This document shows positions 1 through 11,922 of a stretch of 64,000 bases of DNA, piece by piece. Location of the stretch: positions 1,736,001 to 1,800,000 of the forward strand of contig JAEBUN010000004.1 in assembly GCA_023014365.1 (NCBI GenBank), in the 5' to 3' direction. The translations under genes were made by a program, and so were the position numbers. How positions within the stretch are numbered: the first letter of the stretch is position 1; every line of letters starts with the position of its first letter. Below the pieces are notes generated by a model. That model was given only the letters and a program-made list of their open reading frames with translations. It was not told where the DNA came from and ran no database searches. The stretch comes from Lepiota brunneoincarnata (taxonomy: Eukaryota > Basidiomycota > Agaricomycetes > Agaricales > Agaricaceae).

Positions 1-932
1 AGATGGCGAAGGCGCGCCCTTGATGGATGATTGACAAATATAACCATCTATTGGATCATGTGTGGGCCAGAGAGTGACGTGGGGTAGTCTGTGGCGAATC
101 AAAGATCATGTTTGCCCTGGGAGTTGTGATAATTTCGCTCACATCGTCCACGCGCTCAATGTCTGGTCGCTCGGACACAAGGGAACACTGAACGCCTCGC
201 AACCCGAGTCTTCAGGGAACGATACGATGAGGGAACCACCCTCGGCTGAGGTCTCGTCAACTTCGATGCGCGGCGTGATCAACACCAACTAAAAATCCCC
301 CACATCAAATAAACATCTATATCTGTAGCTTGGACGCTCACCTTTGCAACTTCCCTTGCAGTTATCACTTTGTTCTTCTCAGCATCAATAACACACCACT
401 TCCGGTCGTTCTGTGAATAAGCATGCAGTCATTTGACGCCACCCCAAACCATTAGAATGGGGAAAGGAGGTTACATGACACGCACCTCGAGACCTTGCGG
501 CGTGTATTTTGCGGATAAGACGGACGTCCCGCGACAACTCTGGATATATATGCAATGGCGGGGGTTAGCAGCTGTGCTTGGGGATTGGGAGGTTGGAAGG
601 ACGAGCGACAGATATGACGCACCTGTGATATATACTGTCACCTCCTCACTTCACAGCAGACAACAAGAACCGAGGGGGGGTAATGAAACAATTTACCCTC
701 GTACCTTGATGGGGTGCACTAATATCTTTGATACCTTTACGCTCCCGACTTGAGGTGGCATTTTCCCACTTCTAGGTTTTGGGCTCTCGCTAGAAGCAGA
801 CGTCCTACGCCGATAGAGAACCAAGGCGAGGGTAGCAGTGGCGGCAGTAGCGAGACTGGTATAAAAGAGTATGTCGGGTTTGTTGGAAAACAGTCCCAGA
901 GGGAAGGAATCTGGGTTTGGTGCAGATACCAT
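1..932 (-). CDS. MOSC-domain protein, membrane-anchored mARC-like (C-terminus cut off by window start)
   Basis: Seen: five exons, about 705-932, 486-539, 342-410, 143-288 and 1-88, join in frame at GT/AG sites. They give the MOSC N-terminal signatures VHPIKSCRGTSV, YTPQGLE, DRKWCVID and VTLWPTHDPIDGYICQ. Residues about 18-42 form one hydrophobic helix followed by RRR, so the protein looks anchored with the MOSC domain behind the anchor. Family: MOSC_N plus MOSC proteins such as mitochondrial amidoxime-reducing component bind the molybdenum cofactor and reduce N-hydroxylated substrates with cytochrome b5. The start is the first in-frame ATG; the frame is open further upstream but without an ATG. 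The catalytic half with the Moco cysteine lies outside the window, so activity cannot be judged. The extra helix favours an mARC-like role at the outer mitochondrial membrane (inference). Confidence 0.85.
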
Positions 933-1291
933 GAGGCAATCTTCTTCTGCTGATAACGTTCGTGCTTCTTCTGGACTATCGATGCTATCGATAGGTGTCG
1001 TTGAGCTGGCTGGAATTTGTTGGAGTGTTCGAGAGAGGTAGTCCAAACGAATGGATGGACAATGGCACCTGGGAGATTGACACTGATGGGTCCGGTGCTC
1101 GGGTAACGCAATCAGCTGTGCTTATGCAGCAGGTTATTTCAGTCGCTCTCCGTATCTCATCGGCGGGCGCACTAATTCCCTCCCAGCATGTACGGGACAT
1201 GTAGAGAAGACGGGAGTACCCTCACTAGTGGATTTATTTACTTAGTCTTTTTTTTTCCAATGTGTGCGTGATGTGGTAGCAGCCAGCCATT

Positions 1292-1997
1292 TCACCCGGT
1301 TCTCAGAAGAATATGGACACCACTGTCGGTGGTGACAATGTCGCTCACATGGCCAACCTCCAATCCGTACGCGGCCTCCTCAAACGCCTTCTGCATATCC
1401 CCATGTCCAAACCAACCGAGATCACCTCCATTACTATGGGATGCACAGTCTGAATGCACCTGGGCAAGCTCTGCGAACTTGTCGTGCTTTTTCGGAGACT
1501 CATCGATTTGTTGTTGATACCCGCGGAGGATCTCAATCGCTTCCTCTCTCGTGCGCGTGATATTAACCTACCCCAGACCCGCGACATCAGCCATCGTACT
1601 GGGCAGCCTGATGACAGAACACATACCTCCTTCCAGCTAGACGGACGTCGGCTGTCCTTGTGCTTCACCAACAGGTGGCTCGCACGCACCTGTCCAGGCC
1701 GCCCACCGATTGGCTTCGCTCCCTCAACCTCGAGCAGTTTCGCACCAGGGAGGAGCTTGACCTGTTCCTCGGTGAGGTCGACGGGGGCCTCCCAGGACGA
1801 AGCCTTGGTTTCTGTGTTGAAGAAATATGGGAGCTTGCGCGAGTTGGACAAACGAACTTCCCAAGGCTGAGAACAGGGGTCAGTAGGTGTCTGAGCAGAT
1901 AGAGGAGGGGATGACGTGCCATGGTTACAGCGACGGAGTCGAGTGGAAAGATTATCAGGCCCTAATATAGAACCTGCCTGTTCTTCTCATCACTCAT
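1292..1997 (-). CDS. Pin1/Ess1-type peptidyl-prolyl isomerase (WW + parvulin)
   Basis: Seen: exons about 1974-1997, 1627-1866 and 1292-1567 give about 179 residues. The WW domain starts near residue 9 ([17 protein letters not shown], then SSWEAP). The parvulin domain has [19 protein letters not shown] (basic phosphate-binding patch), [19 protein letters not shown] and ends near [11 protein letters not shown]. Family: isomerises phospho-Ser/Thr-Pro bonds, acts on the RNA polymerase II C-terminal domain and cell-cycle proteins, nuclear. The length matches yeast Ess1 and human Pin1. The start is uncertain: the proposed first exon encodes only MSDEKNRQ with donor GTTCTA, and its ATG overlaps by two bases the ATG of the divergent DUF4246 gene. 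Confidence 0.9.
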
Positions 1998-4015
1998 GCC
2001 CTACACAGACCACAACAGGGGCTACAGGCATCCCTTTCTCTTTGGTATACATTACCTGGGGGGTGTCGGCGGTGAGTGCCTTGTGTGCCTTGTGTTTCTC
2101 GCCAACATTTCTTTCCCCAACAGACAACCCGAGAACGGTATGCCGGCCCTGTGGACCTCTACTACCTAGCGTTTGCTAACAATACCTCAGCTCACAGAGC
2201 TTGCCATGGCCCAGTTCTCTGCAGAACTGCGCAGACAACCCCACTGGTGGACCAAGCACACCGACGAGAGTGTGAGGGCCCAGTGGCGGACGCTTGCGAG
2301 GTTGCCAAGTGTCGTCAAAGTCAAGACCCCATCAGCATCTGCAGATGTCGAGCTGTCCGAGAAACAGGCCAGTATCCATCCACTTCTCTCTTTCATCTCC
2401 CTGTGTATTGACGTTCCACACAGATAGAATATGTTCTCGACGAGCTCGCTGGTTATGCATTGCTGCGGGATGAAATGAATGAATGGCAAGTGTTGGACGG
2501 GCAACAACAACCCTCACATCTCGTCACTGACGGTCAACTCTTGTGCAGTCAAATTTCTTGCTTCGAACGCATATGGGAGTCCGAAGTACTGCTTCCAAAC
2601 TCGACAATCAACGACCTGCGTCGTTCGATCCACGGACTGCATTCCTTGCCAACTTGTACCCGGAGCGAAGATGGCACTACCGTCAACCTAATAGACCCCA
2701 TGCTCTATTGCCTTGTCTACAACCGAACGCTAGTATCCTATAACCACAGGATGCCCCGGCCTCTGCCCTCACCCCCGACTACCGACACATACACCGTCTC
2801 TCCGCGCTTTGCCCTCCCCGCAGACATTTCCGTTGACGACTCTGGCAAGGTCGAGTTTCTCTCGTATATCAACAACCTCCACAGGCAAGATCACGCCCAT
2901 CTGTATAGCCTCTTCGAAGTCTGTCTTGCCAAATTCATCCCCCTCTTCGAGCACACCCTCACAGACCTCCATCGCAACAACCCCCTGCCCCAGCGGATAC
3001 CAGGTCCATGTAAATACACTGTGTGGGACGAGCCTGACCCTCCAGAGCACTCTGACAACGAAGAAGGATGGTCAATATATGAACGCGAGATGCGGCAATG
3101 GGTCATGAATCGACCTATACAACTGCCTGACGTCCCGGACTCTGGCTACCCCGGTGGCATAGAAAACAGGAGATTCTACGTCAACCTGCGCCGGCGCAAA
3201 TTACAAGTTGTTGTTAACGTTACAGATATTCACTTGGTACGATAGCTTCAGAAGCAGAGAGCTGATCCACTTATACCTTGCACAGCGTCCCCAAAGTCCA
3301 GGCTTCCCTGGAACGCCATGGCATGTCAAAGGCATGCGAAACGAACGCATAGTAGCCTGTGGTATCCACTGTTTATCCGTGGTAAGCACCTCTCTCAACA
3401 CGCGTATCACTGCTTCTTGGACAAACTCACACGTTCCTTCCTCCTTCTCTGATCCCTTCTTGCACACAGGAAAATATAACACCCACCTCAATTCAGTTCC
3501 GCATGGCCGTTACCTATCCTCGTGGTTTCTCAGCAGGGGACGCTGGTGCTACCCTGCGAACATGGGGACTCAAAGATGGCGACGCATGTCATCAATGCAT
3601 AGGTGAAACACCCCTTCGCCCAGAACTTAGCCTTGTTTGGCCAAATATATACCAGCACAGACAACTGCCATTCGAACTCGCCGACAAGGCGCGAGAGGGG
3701 CGGTTAACATTATTGATGTTTTACTTGATTGATCCCGATATCCAGCCGATCGTGTCGACGAGTTCCGTTGCCCCTCAGCAGCAGGAGTGGATCCGAAGGG
3801 CTCTTGAGGATAGTTTGCAACCCCTCCTCCCGACGGAGCTTATACATGCAGTGTTCTCGCATGTCGAGGGATTGATGGACTTGGAAGAGGCAGAGGACTA
3901 TAGGAAGGAGTTCTTGGATGTCCAAGCCAACTTCCGTCAGGCGAACAATAGCTATCACTTTTGCATCCCTTTTGACGTTTGGAACGGTCCCGACTTTTCG
4001 TACTTCAATTCATAA
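1996..4015 (+). CDS. DUF4246 (PF14033) family protein
   Basis: Seen: exons about 1996-2071, 2124-2137, 2191-2371, 2428-3236, 3286-3381 and 3470-4015. Family landmarks appear in order: an N-terminal PFLFGIHYL block, PRTLTELAMAQF, RRQPHWWTKHTDESV, YVLDELAGYALLRDE, PGFPGTPWHVKGMRNERIVA, ENITPTSIQFRMAV and the C-terminal WPNIYQHRQLPFELAD. The His residues in TPWHVKGM and YQHR resemble the metal-ligand spacing of a double-stranded beta-helix dioxygenase (inference; the family function is not established). A 59-bp GT...CAG stretch near 2490-2550 looks like an intron but joins out of phase by one base. It can also be read through, so the central part is uncertain. Convergent with the MFS gene, 53 bp between stops. 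Confidence 0.85.
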
Positions 4016-4068
4016 AAGAGGATTTTCTAACGCTCATTGCTTGTTATCATCGTACATGATCGCTATTA

Positions 4069-6585
4069 CTACTTGCCGTCCCCTTCATCATCGCCGGCCA
4101 TGAAAAAGTTAGGGTGTCTGCTGATCTGCTTGAATAGTTAGCAGACAATCCCCCCGAGGCATGAAGTGTGGTTTCAACTTACAAATGACCGCACCCGCTT
4201 CCCAAAAACATACATCGGGATCGACGACAGCCAGCAAAAAGCCTGACATCCAGACAAGATGAGCAAAGACGTTTTCACACCCCGACGTTCAATCATTCCA
4301 TTTGCGAAAAAGGTGAACCCATAGAGGACCATGTTCTTTAGGAAATTGCTGATAGCTAGGACATGCAACGCGTTTGGCCCATGGGTGTCTAGCATGTAGG
4401 TGACTGACGCTGCACCAGACATCACCATGCTGAAGTTGGCCATGCTACCGAGTCGGACTGGTCATAAGCACGTATACAGTAGTGGTAGAATGATAGACAC
4501 CCACGCAATGCATACGACGGCACCTATCCACGGCATATTGTGTGTAGTGCCGACTATATCCCCACGTCAACTTTTGTGCCTTCCTGACCAAAGACAAGAA
4601 CCACTGACCTGCCCAACCAGCATATCCAAATACTCCGAGCAGCATAGCAGAAACAAAGAAAATCCTAAACTCGGGTTCATAGATTCCCTTGTTATGCCTC
4701 GCAAGCCACACAGTACCCCAGTCCGTCAATGGCCCAGAAATTACCGTTGCTAGGACGATCCCAACAAGCCCTCCAAGATTCGTAAGTCCCTTTGTGGCGC
4801 ATTTAGTCCGCCTCCAAGAGCACTAGTGACAATAGAAAGCCTCACAATTTGGGAAGCGGTGAAGTTGTACTCAATCGTGAATATAGTGGAAGAACAAATG
4901 GGCAAAAGGCCTGCATTTCAGTACATTGTTCAGTAAAGTCAATGGATTGGAGTCTGTGATAATCACGTACTGAGCCACACAGTTTGCATTCCAAACGTCA
5001 AGAATATGAACCAGAGCTGGGCGAGAACTGAAGCATTATGAACCATGATGACGGTAGCTATCACAGTACTCACAACTGGTGAAAGAAGGAAAGGCAGCGG
5101 CCGGATTAACAATTTCACCAGGCTGACGTCAGTGAAGGCGCCTTGCCATATCTTCAGCTGCGAGAGGTAGCTCGTTTCAGGGGCTTGAGCTATCGGGCCA
5201 GTCGATTCCTCGATGCTTTGTTTCTCAGAGGTTGTCGAGCCCCCGGATCCCTTTTTGCTTTCCCTGAGAGGCAGCCTAGTCGAGGGACGACGGGTGGTCT
5301 AAGGGAGGTCAGTTAGCATATGAAAAAGAAAAACAACAAAAACCGACGGCCCAGTACCTCAGGTACGAAGAAAAATACGAGTAGAACTGCAATGCCGAGG
5401 GGGATGGTGACAAACCAGAATCCCATCTGCCACGACATATTCTGGATCACATAGCTGTATAACAGTGGACCGCTTCAAAGTTACCGATATTAGTATATTT
5501 GTGTACCTGACTTCAGCTACACTCTCACACCGTGATGCCAGCCATGATCGAAAAGCTCCATATGACTGTCCTGCTACCCCTCTCGTGAACACTGCGTAGA
5601 TGTGAGTACAGGTCAAGCATCCAGTATGGGCTGGCGTACAAGTATATCTGCTCGATGGTTGAAGCAACCAAGCTGTGGGCGACAGGCGTTGTCATCAATA
5701 TCCAACAGTAGGACACAGGAAAGTCTTACCTCTGCAGTGCTGACATCCCAAAGCCCTGAAATACACGGGAAGCGCGGATGGAGGCGATGTTAGGGCTGAC
5801 AGCACACCAGATACACGAGACGAACATCTGGGTGCTTCATGAATCTAGTCATGTAAGCACGAATCTCCGCACACAAACGTACCAGGAACACAGAGCCCAA
5901 GTACACAATCCTATGCCCAAATTTTGCAGCCAGCGCATTTTGTCCCAACCTGAACAGTGTATCAGCGCTGTGGAAGCGTCAGTATTTCGCTTAGGGCGTA
6001 CATAAAGCATCCAAGCCCAAGCAGAATAGACCCAAACCCGGAGGCTACGGCGTCCACGCTGATTCCGAATTGTTGGGAAAGAAGGACATAACCGGGGCCG
6101 ACCATCGGGGATAATGCACCATCTAGTGAAGCTGTGAATGCCCTATTCACAAGGATGTCAGGATGGGTGCGTAGTCTCTAGATCACAACGAAACATACAG
6201 AGTCCAGAAGCAGGCTTCTTTTTTCCAGTGGGGCCAATTAAGTCTGAGAATGGGCCAAGCTGAGCTTTAGAGTGGAGGGTAACCGCTGGAACAACATACG
6301 GATCTCTGGGGTCATCAGATGGTTGGGGGACGAGAACGACATGGGCATGCCGGCCCGTCCCTCGCTTCAGTCCCTGCGCTTCATTGATGATGATCTGCAA
6401 GTGCGATCAGTAACACAGAGCCTTTCGTCCAAGGTGAGTGACGAGCCTGTTTTCCATTGCTGACTCCCCGGTCAGAGAGCAAGGCTGTTCCAGGTACGTG
6501 TTCCAAATAGTGATCCTCTAGGCACTCGTACATAAGCTAGGAAGTTGAATGAACCAACAGACTCACTTAGGATGCCGAAACTCAT
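4069..6585 (-). CDS. HOL1-like major facilitator superfamily transporter
   Basis: Seen: about 11 exons. The start is a 19-nt exon (6567-6585, MSFGIL) spliced to DHYLEHVPGTALL. Then come RGTGRHAHVVLVPQPSDDP and LNWPHWKKEACFWTL, the cytosolic N-terminal signature of the fungal DHA1/HOL1-type subgroup. Hydrophobic segments include SLDGALSPMVGPGYVLLS, VASGFGSILLGLGCFM and, near the C-terminus, VTYMLDTHGPNALHVLAI. A charged central loop (STRLPLRESKKGSGG) separates two six-helix halves. The protein ends NFFMAGDDEGDGK. Family: proton-coupled transporters of small organic cations or polyamines at the plasma membrane. The substrate cannot be read from sequence. The exon carrying LLSDRG and the next one join at a weak donor, so about 20 residues there are uncertain. 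Confidence 0.88.
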
Positions 6586-7220
6586 GATGTAGTGGACCAC
6601 AGATATCTGCCTCGCTTGGCTTTGTGTTTATAAAACAAACCCCGCAGTGCCTCCTGCTCACATGGACGGAAATTCTCACCTACCAGTGCGGAGAGCGGCT
6701 TCTATCGGGAGTCCATGGTGATAGTTTAGGCCGGGGCGACCATTAGGACGACAAGTTCTCTGGTGACCAGGAGCTTGTCACAAGTTCGAAGAGCATCAAG
6801 GTCGTGTTAAGATTCCTCCTATCTGGGCCGGAAAACTTGGGAACCACTACAGCTAGAGCGGTTAGTACCGAAAGAGCCTGCCCAAACGGATTTAAGTCAG
6901 GAGAGCGCCAATGAAACGGGAGCATTTACATCTATTGAGCAGCGGTTCCACCTGGGAAGTTAAGTATTGGAGCCGGACAGGAGTTTCGGTTTATCCAGTT
7001 CCCCCCAATGTCTGCGCTGTGTCACAGACAAACGGATCTGCCTCTCTAGAGGATGTATAGAGACGAATCGGGAGAAGAGGTTATCAATCAACTGTCAGAA
7101 ACAGAACCGCACACCACGCTCGAGGGGGGACAGTATTGATATCAAATGAACGACGAAATAGACGCAGATCAAAGGTTTACATAAAGAAAGGGTGTCCATC
7201 CTACGCATCACGATGAACAG
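6586..7220. other. Intergenic stretch without a supported gene
   Basis: The 635 bp between the MFS start and the epimerase stop hold only short open frames with no recognisable domain. The MFS promoter is expected at 6586-6900. I see no repeat or RNA gene. Confidence 0.6.
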
Positions 7221-8709
<1,489 letters not shown>

Positions 8710-8844
8710 ACTAGTGTACTCGGTGAGGTGCGAATGTAAAGGCTCTCTGAGGATTATCGGATCATCTACTGCCCGATCAGGCGAAGTTTCAGCGGCGGAG
8801 AGCTTTTTTTCTAAAAATGTATATACATGATCACACTACACAGC

Positions 8845-11382
8845 TCATTGACCCTCCATTTTCACATCACTTTCTGCAATCTCCTGCATACTGCTCGCTA
8901 CCACAGTTGGCTGCGAGTCGGAGAGGGTCAATATCTCAGGGTTTGGTGTTTTTGTTCCACTCTCGTCTACTGCACTGGTTGTCAGTCCGCTTGGGTCTTC
9001 TCCCCTCTGGGTCTTCTCGCGCTCCGTCACGCGCTCCTGCTTCTCTTTTTCAATCTCTTGGGCGAGAACCTCGATATCGCCCGTGCCGATTTTTCCGAAA
9101 TGCTGCAAATGTTGATCACGGGCCGTCCGGAGTGCTAGCCACGCCCATCGCTGCTTATTCTTTCACCAGATTTAGGGCACGCCGCTGGTCAAAGAGAGAC
9201 AACTTACCTCCTCATACTTTGCTATTTGTTCATCAACCGGTTCCGCCTTTTTCGCAGGTGGTGCTGGGGCTTGTACAGGAGGTGCAGGACTCGGTGCACT
9301 TGTTGGTGCGGGAGTGCCTTGCGCAGAAGACGGTTGGGTTGTTGGCCTTGGGGGCAAGGAAGGATGAAGTGGAGATGCCGTTATAACACTTGACCCAGGG
9401 TTGGGAAGCATAACCGAGTGTGTCGGGGCGCTTGGCATGTCGACATTCATAGGTGTCTCGCCGTTGTCGGCAACTTTATCAGCAGCTTGGGTCTGGGTCT
9501 GTGCCAAACGCTCAGCGGTCCGCGCAAAAATCTTTTTGCGCATCTCAATCCGAGCGTCTTCCTGCTTGGTTTTCTTCACGAAGTCCCCCACATCACCAGG
9601 CCTGATATCAAATTAGAACAATAAATTTGCAAATGGTCGCTACTCAACTGGAATGGGTTTTCAAGATCCCAGAGCTCCCGATAACCCATCTCCCATATTT
9701 CGGTTAGCGGTTCCGTCCCCAGGTCGTAAGGCCAGTCTAGTGGGGATTCCCTTATTTTGTCGCGCAGCTCCTTCGTTGCCTCAAACAAGCCTACTTTCTC
9801 ACTATCGATCGTTGTTGACCACGTTTCCTTGTCGAACGGTGCGCAAAGTTCATTCTTCCATTTGACCCAACTCTTTTCTCGCTCCAGTATTGTATATATG
9901 GTCTCAGCGAAAGCTCGGCCGTTGGGTGTAGTTTGCTTAAGCTCCTCTATAGTTTTGTTTAAGGTTTCTTGAACCCATTGTGTGTCCTCTGGCTCCAGTG
10001 TAAAGTCCATTTGGAGTGATCTGTTGCGTGGTGTAGCCCATGTAGCTTTCGCTGTCTTAGTGAAGGTCAACAGGTGATGCAACAAGATGAGAAGTTGAAA
10101 GAGGAATTGACGACGAAAATGTGTATCTGCAATCTTCCTAATCTTGAGCCGAATTAGGCCAAAGGAAAGAAATAAAACGTACTTCGAGATCAAGCAGTTC
10201 CGGGCTGGTCAAAAACTTGGCGAAGAAATACTTCCGTGACATTCGTCTCCTCGCTATCAAGCTCCCGCTTCCTCTTCAACGCACCCGTTCCCATCCCCAC
10301 CCTGCTTCCCATCATTGCCCTTTCCTTCGCAGTTGCCTCCTTAATAACGGGCAGGACCTTGTTAACAGCCTCCTTGAATTCATGGAATGCATCTTTGTTT
10401 GCAAACAGTGGTGGTTTGGAGAATGGAAGCTGAAGGTGCCAAAAGGTATTGTAGAAATCTAATGTTTAGCTTTAGATATTTGTTACGTGAACGGAAACCC
10501 GTTTACAAACCTTCCTTCTTTTCTGCTGGTGTCTGAGGGATCGGCGTCTTTTTCACCTCCTTGGTAAAGTCCACTTGCATACTATCGCCCTGTAACTCTC
10601 CATCCTGCTGGACGCTTCCGCCTTGTGTGTCCTTCATTTCCACGTCCTTTTCCTCTTGAGTATATTTATTTGAATACCTCACATCTTCCCACGTCGGACC
10701 ATATTCTCCCCGCAAGTTGACGCCACTCCGTTCACCAAGAGGAAAGACGCCGCTAAGGAACGTTAATATCCGACCACAAAATATCGTCGTTGAGCCCGTT
10801 TTTGAGAGACGACGTAGGAGATCATTGAGCGTCCGGAGAAGGATGAGTGCCTTTCCTTTCTGAGGAACCATGCCCTCAGTAAGTCTCGCGGACCGAGCTT
10901 CGATCCAGGAGAAAATATGCGAGCAGGAATTGATTGTTTGCGTCTCCAAAAGGTCTTGAAGGACGATGAAGGGAAATGTCTGCTCACAAGCATCTGAGAT
11001 GCGTTTGGGATACTCGCCGAGCAAGAGAGGGGACCCGACTCACCATGCTCGGTGAATGTTAAGACAAGGTCTAGTCTCACTTTTAGGTTGTCATAGTACT
11101 TGGTCTCGTGTTCCTTGAGAGCCTTTCCTTCAGTCATCTTATATTTCGCGAATATCAACGATACTTCACGACGATCGAGACCAATGTGCTACTACTTACC
11201 GCCAACTGAAAGACTTCATTTTTCAACAAGTATTCCCACTGGCTCTTTCTGTTCTCTAGCGAGGACTTGGCACTGGATTCATCAAAGATCTTGCGCACCA
11301 ATGAATTGAGCTGTTCCTGGGGGACCGGGGGAGGGGACAGAGACGCGAGTAGGGAGTCGAGGTAGGGTTGGAGTGAGACCAT
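8845..11382 (-). CDS. THOC1: THO complex subunit 1 (Hpr1/THOC1), one apparent frameshift
   Basis: Seen: exons about 11200-11382, 11044-11137, 10511-10993, 10183-10458, 9649-10133, 9208-9601 and 8845-9150. Diagnostic stretches are [90 protein letters not shown] and [17 protein letters not shown]. The C-terminal third is Pro/Ala-rich, then charged. Family: THOC1 scaffolds the THO/TREX complex coupling transcription elongation to mRNP packaging and export, nuclear. Within exon 4 the frame changes by one base near 10231 ([11 protein letters not shown] then YFFAKF...). Without correction the protein would stop about 20 codons later. The start ATG sits 46 bp from the divergent small gene. Confidence 0.92.
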
Positions 11383-11428
11383 GAATGAATGTCTTATGAT
11401 GTGACACATCGCCACCACAACTCACTCT

Positions 11429-11737
11429 ATGACCCTACATCAGCACGATACAAAGCAGGACTCGACTACCCAGAGTCAGAGCACTCTGGAATCGGACATC
11501 ACACAATTGATTTTCCTTTCCAGAGACCTTCAAGCGTCCAAGGAAAGCGATAAGCAGGACGTTGCTGAGCTGCTGAGACGACTCAACGATGTAGATGGGG
11601 TGGCCGAGGGTGTTGAAGAAAAGCTGGATGGAATCATTGGGAGTTTGGATCTGCTGCTAGCAAGTCTAGGGGACGATAATTCTAGGGACAACCCAACACA
11701 GGAGGCAACTACATCAGGTAGTAGCCGAGCTCGATGA
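11429..11737 (+). CDS. Small coiled-coil protein of unknown function (102 aa)
   Basis: Seen: an uninterrupted ATG-to-TGA frame. Residues about 20-85 have leucine/hydrophobic heptad spacing (ITQLIFLSRDLQ, VAELLRRLNDVD, LDGIIGSLDLLLASL) that predicts a coiled coil. The ends are polar and Ser/Thr/Gln-rich. It starts 46 bp from the THOC1 start on the other strand, so the two probably share a bidirectional promoter. Size and heptads are reminiscent of small assembly subunits such as BLOC-1 or kinetochore ring proteins, but I cannot assign it to any family. No signal peptide or membrane segment. Confidence 0.6.
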   Translation: MTLHQHDTKQDSTTQSQSTLESDITQLIFLSRDLQASKESDKQDVAELLRRLNDVDGVAEGVEEKLDGIIGSLDLLLASLGDDNSRDNPTQEATTSGSSRAR

Positions 11738-11922
11738 ATTCAATCCCAGGTATGATCGGTCCTCTGTGGTCCTGACGGACGCATGGTTAATTAACGCGGA
11801 GACCTCTTGTTCTTATATCAGACGGATAAAAAAGACTTCAAATCAACTGATGTTCTACATGTATACATATCAATGCCAGATACTGGTACTACAGATGCAT
11901 GTGGTATACAAATTTCAATGCA

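Noticed and set aside
8817..9624. Long plus-strand frames opposite THOC1 (for example 8817-9386)
   Set aside because: They are shadows of the Pro/Ala-rich THOC1 coding strand and contain no domain.
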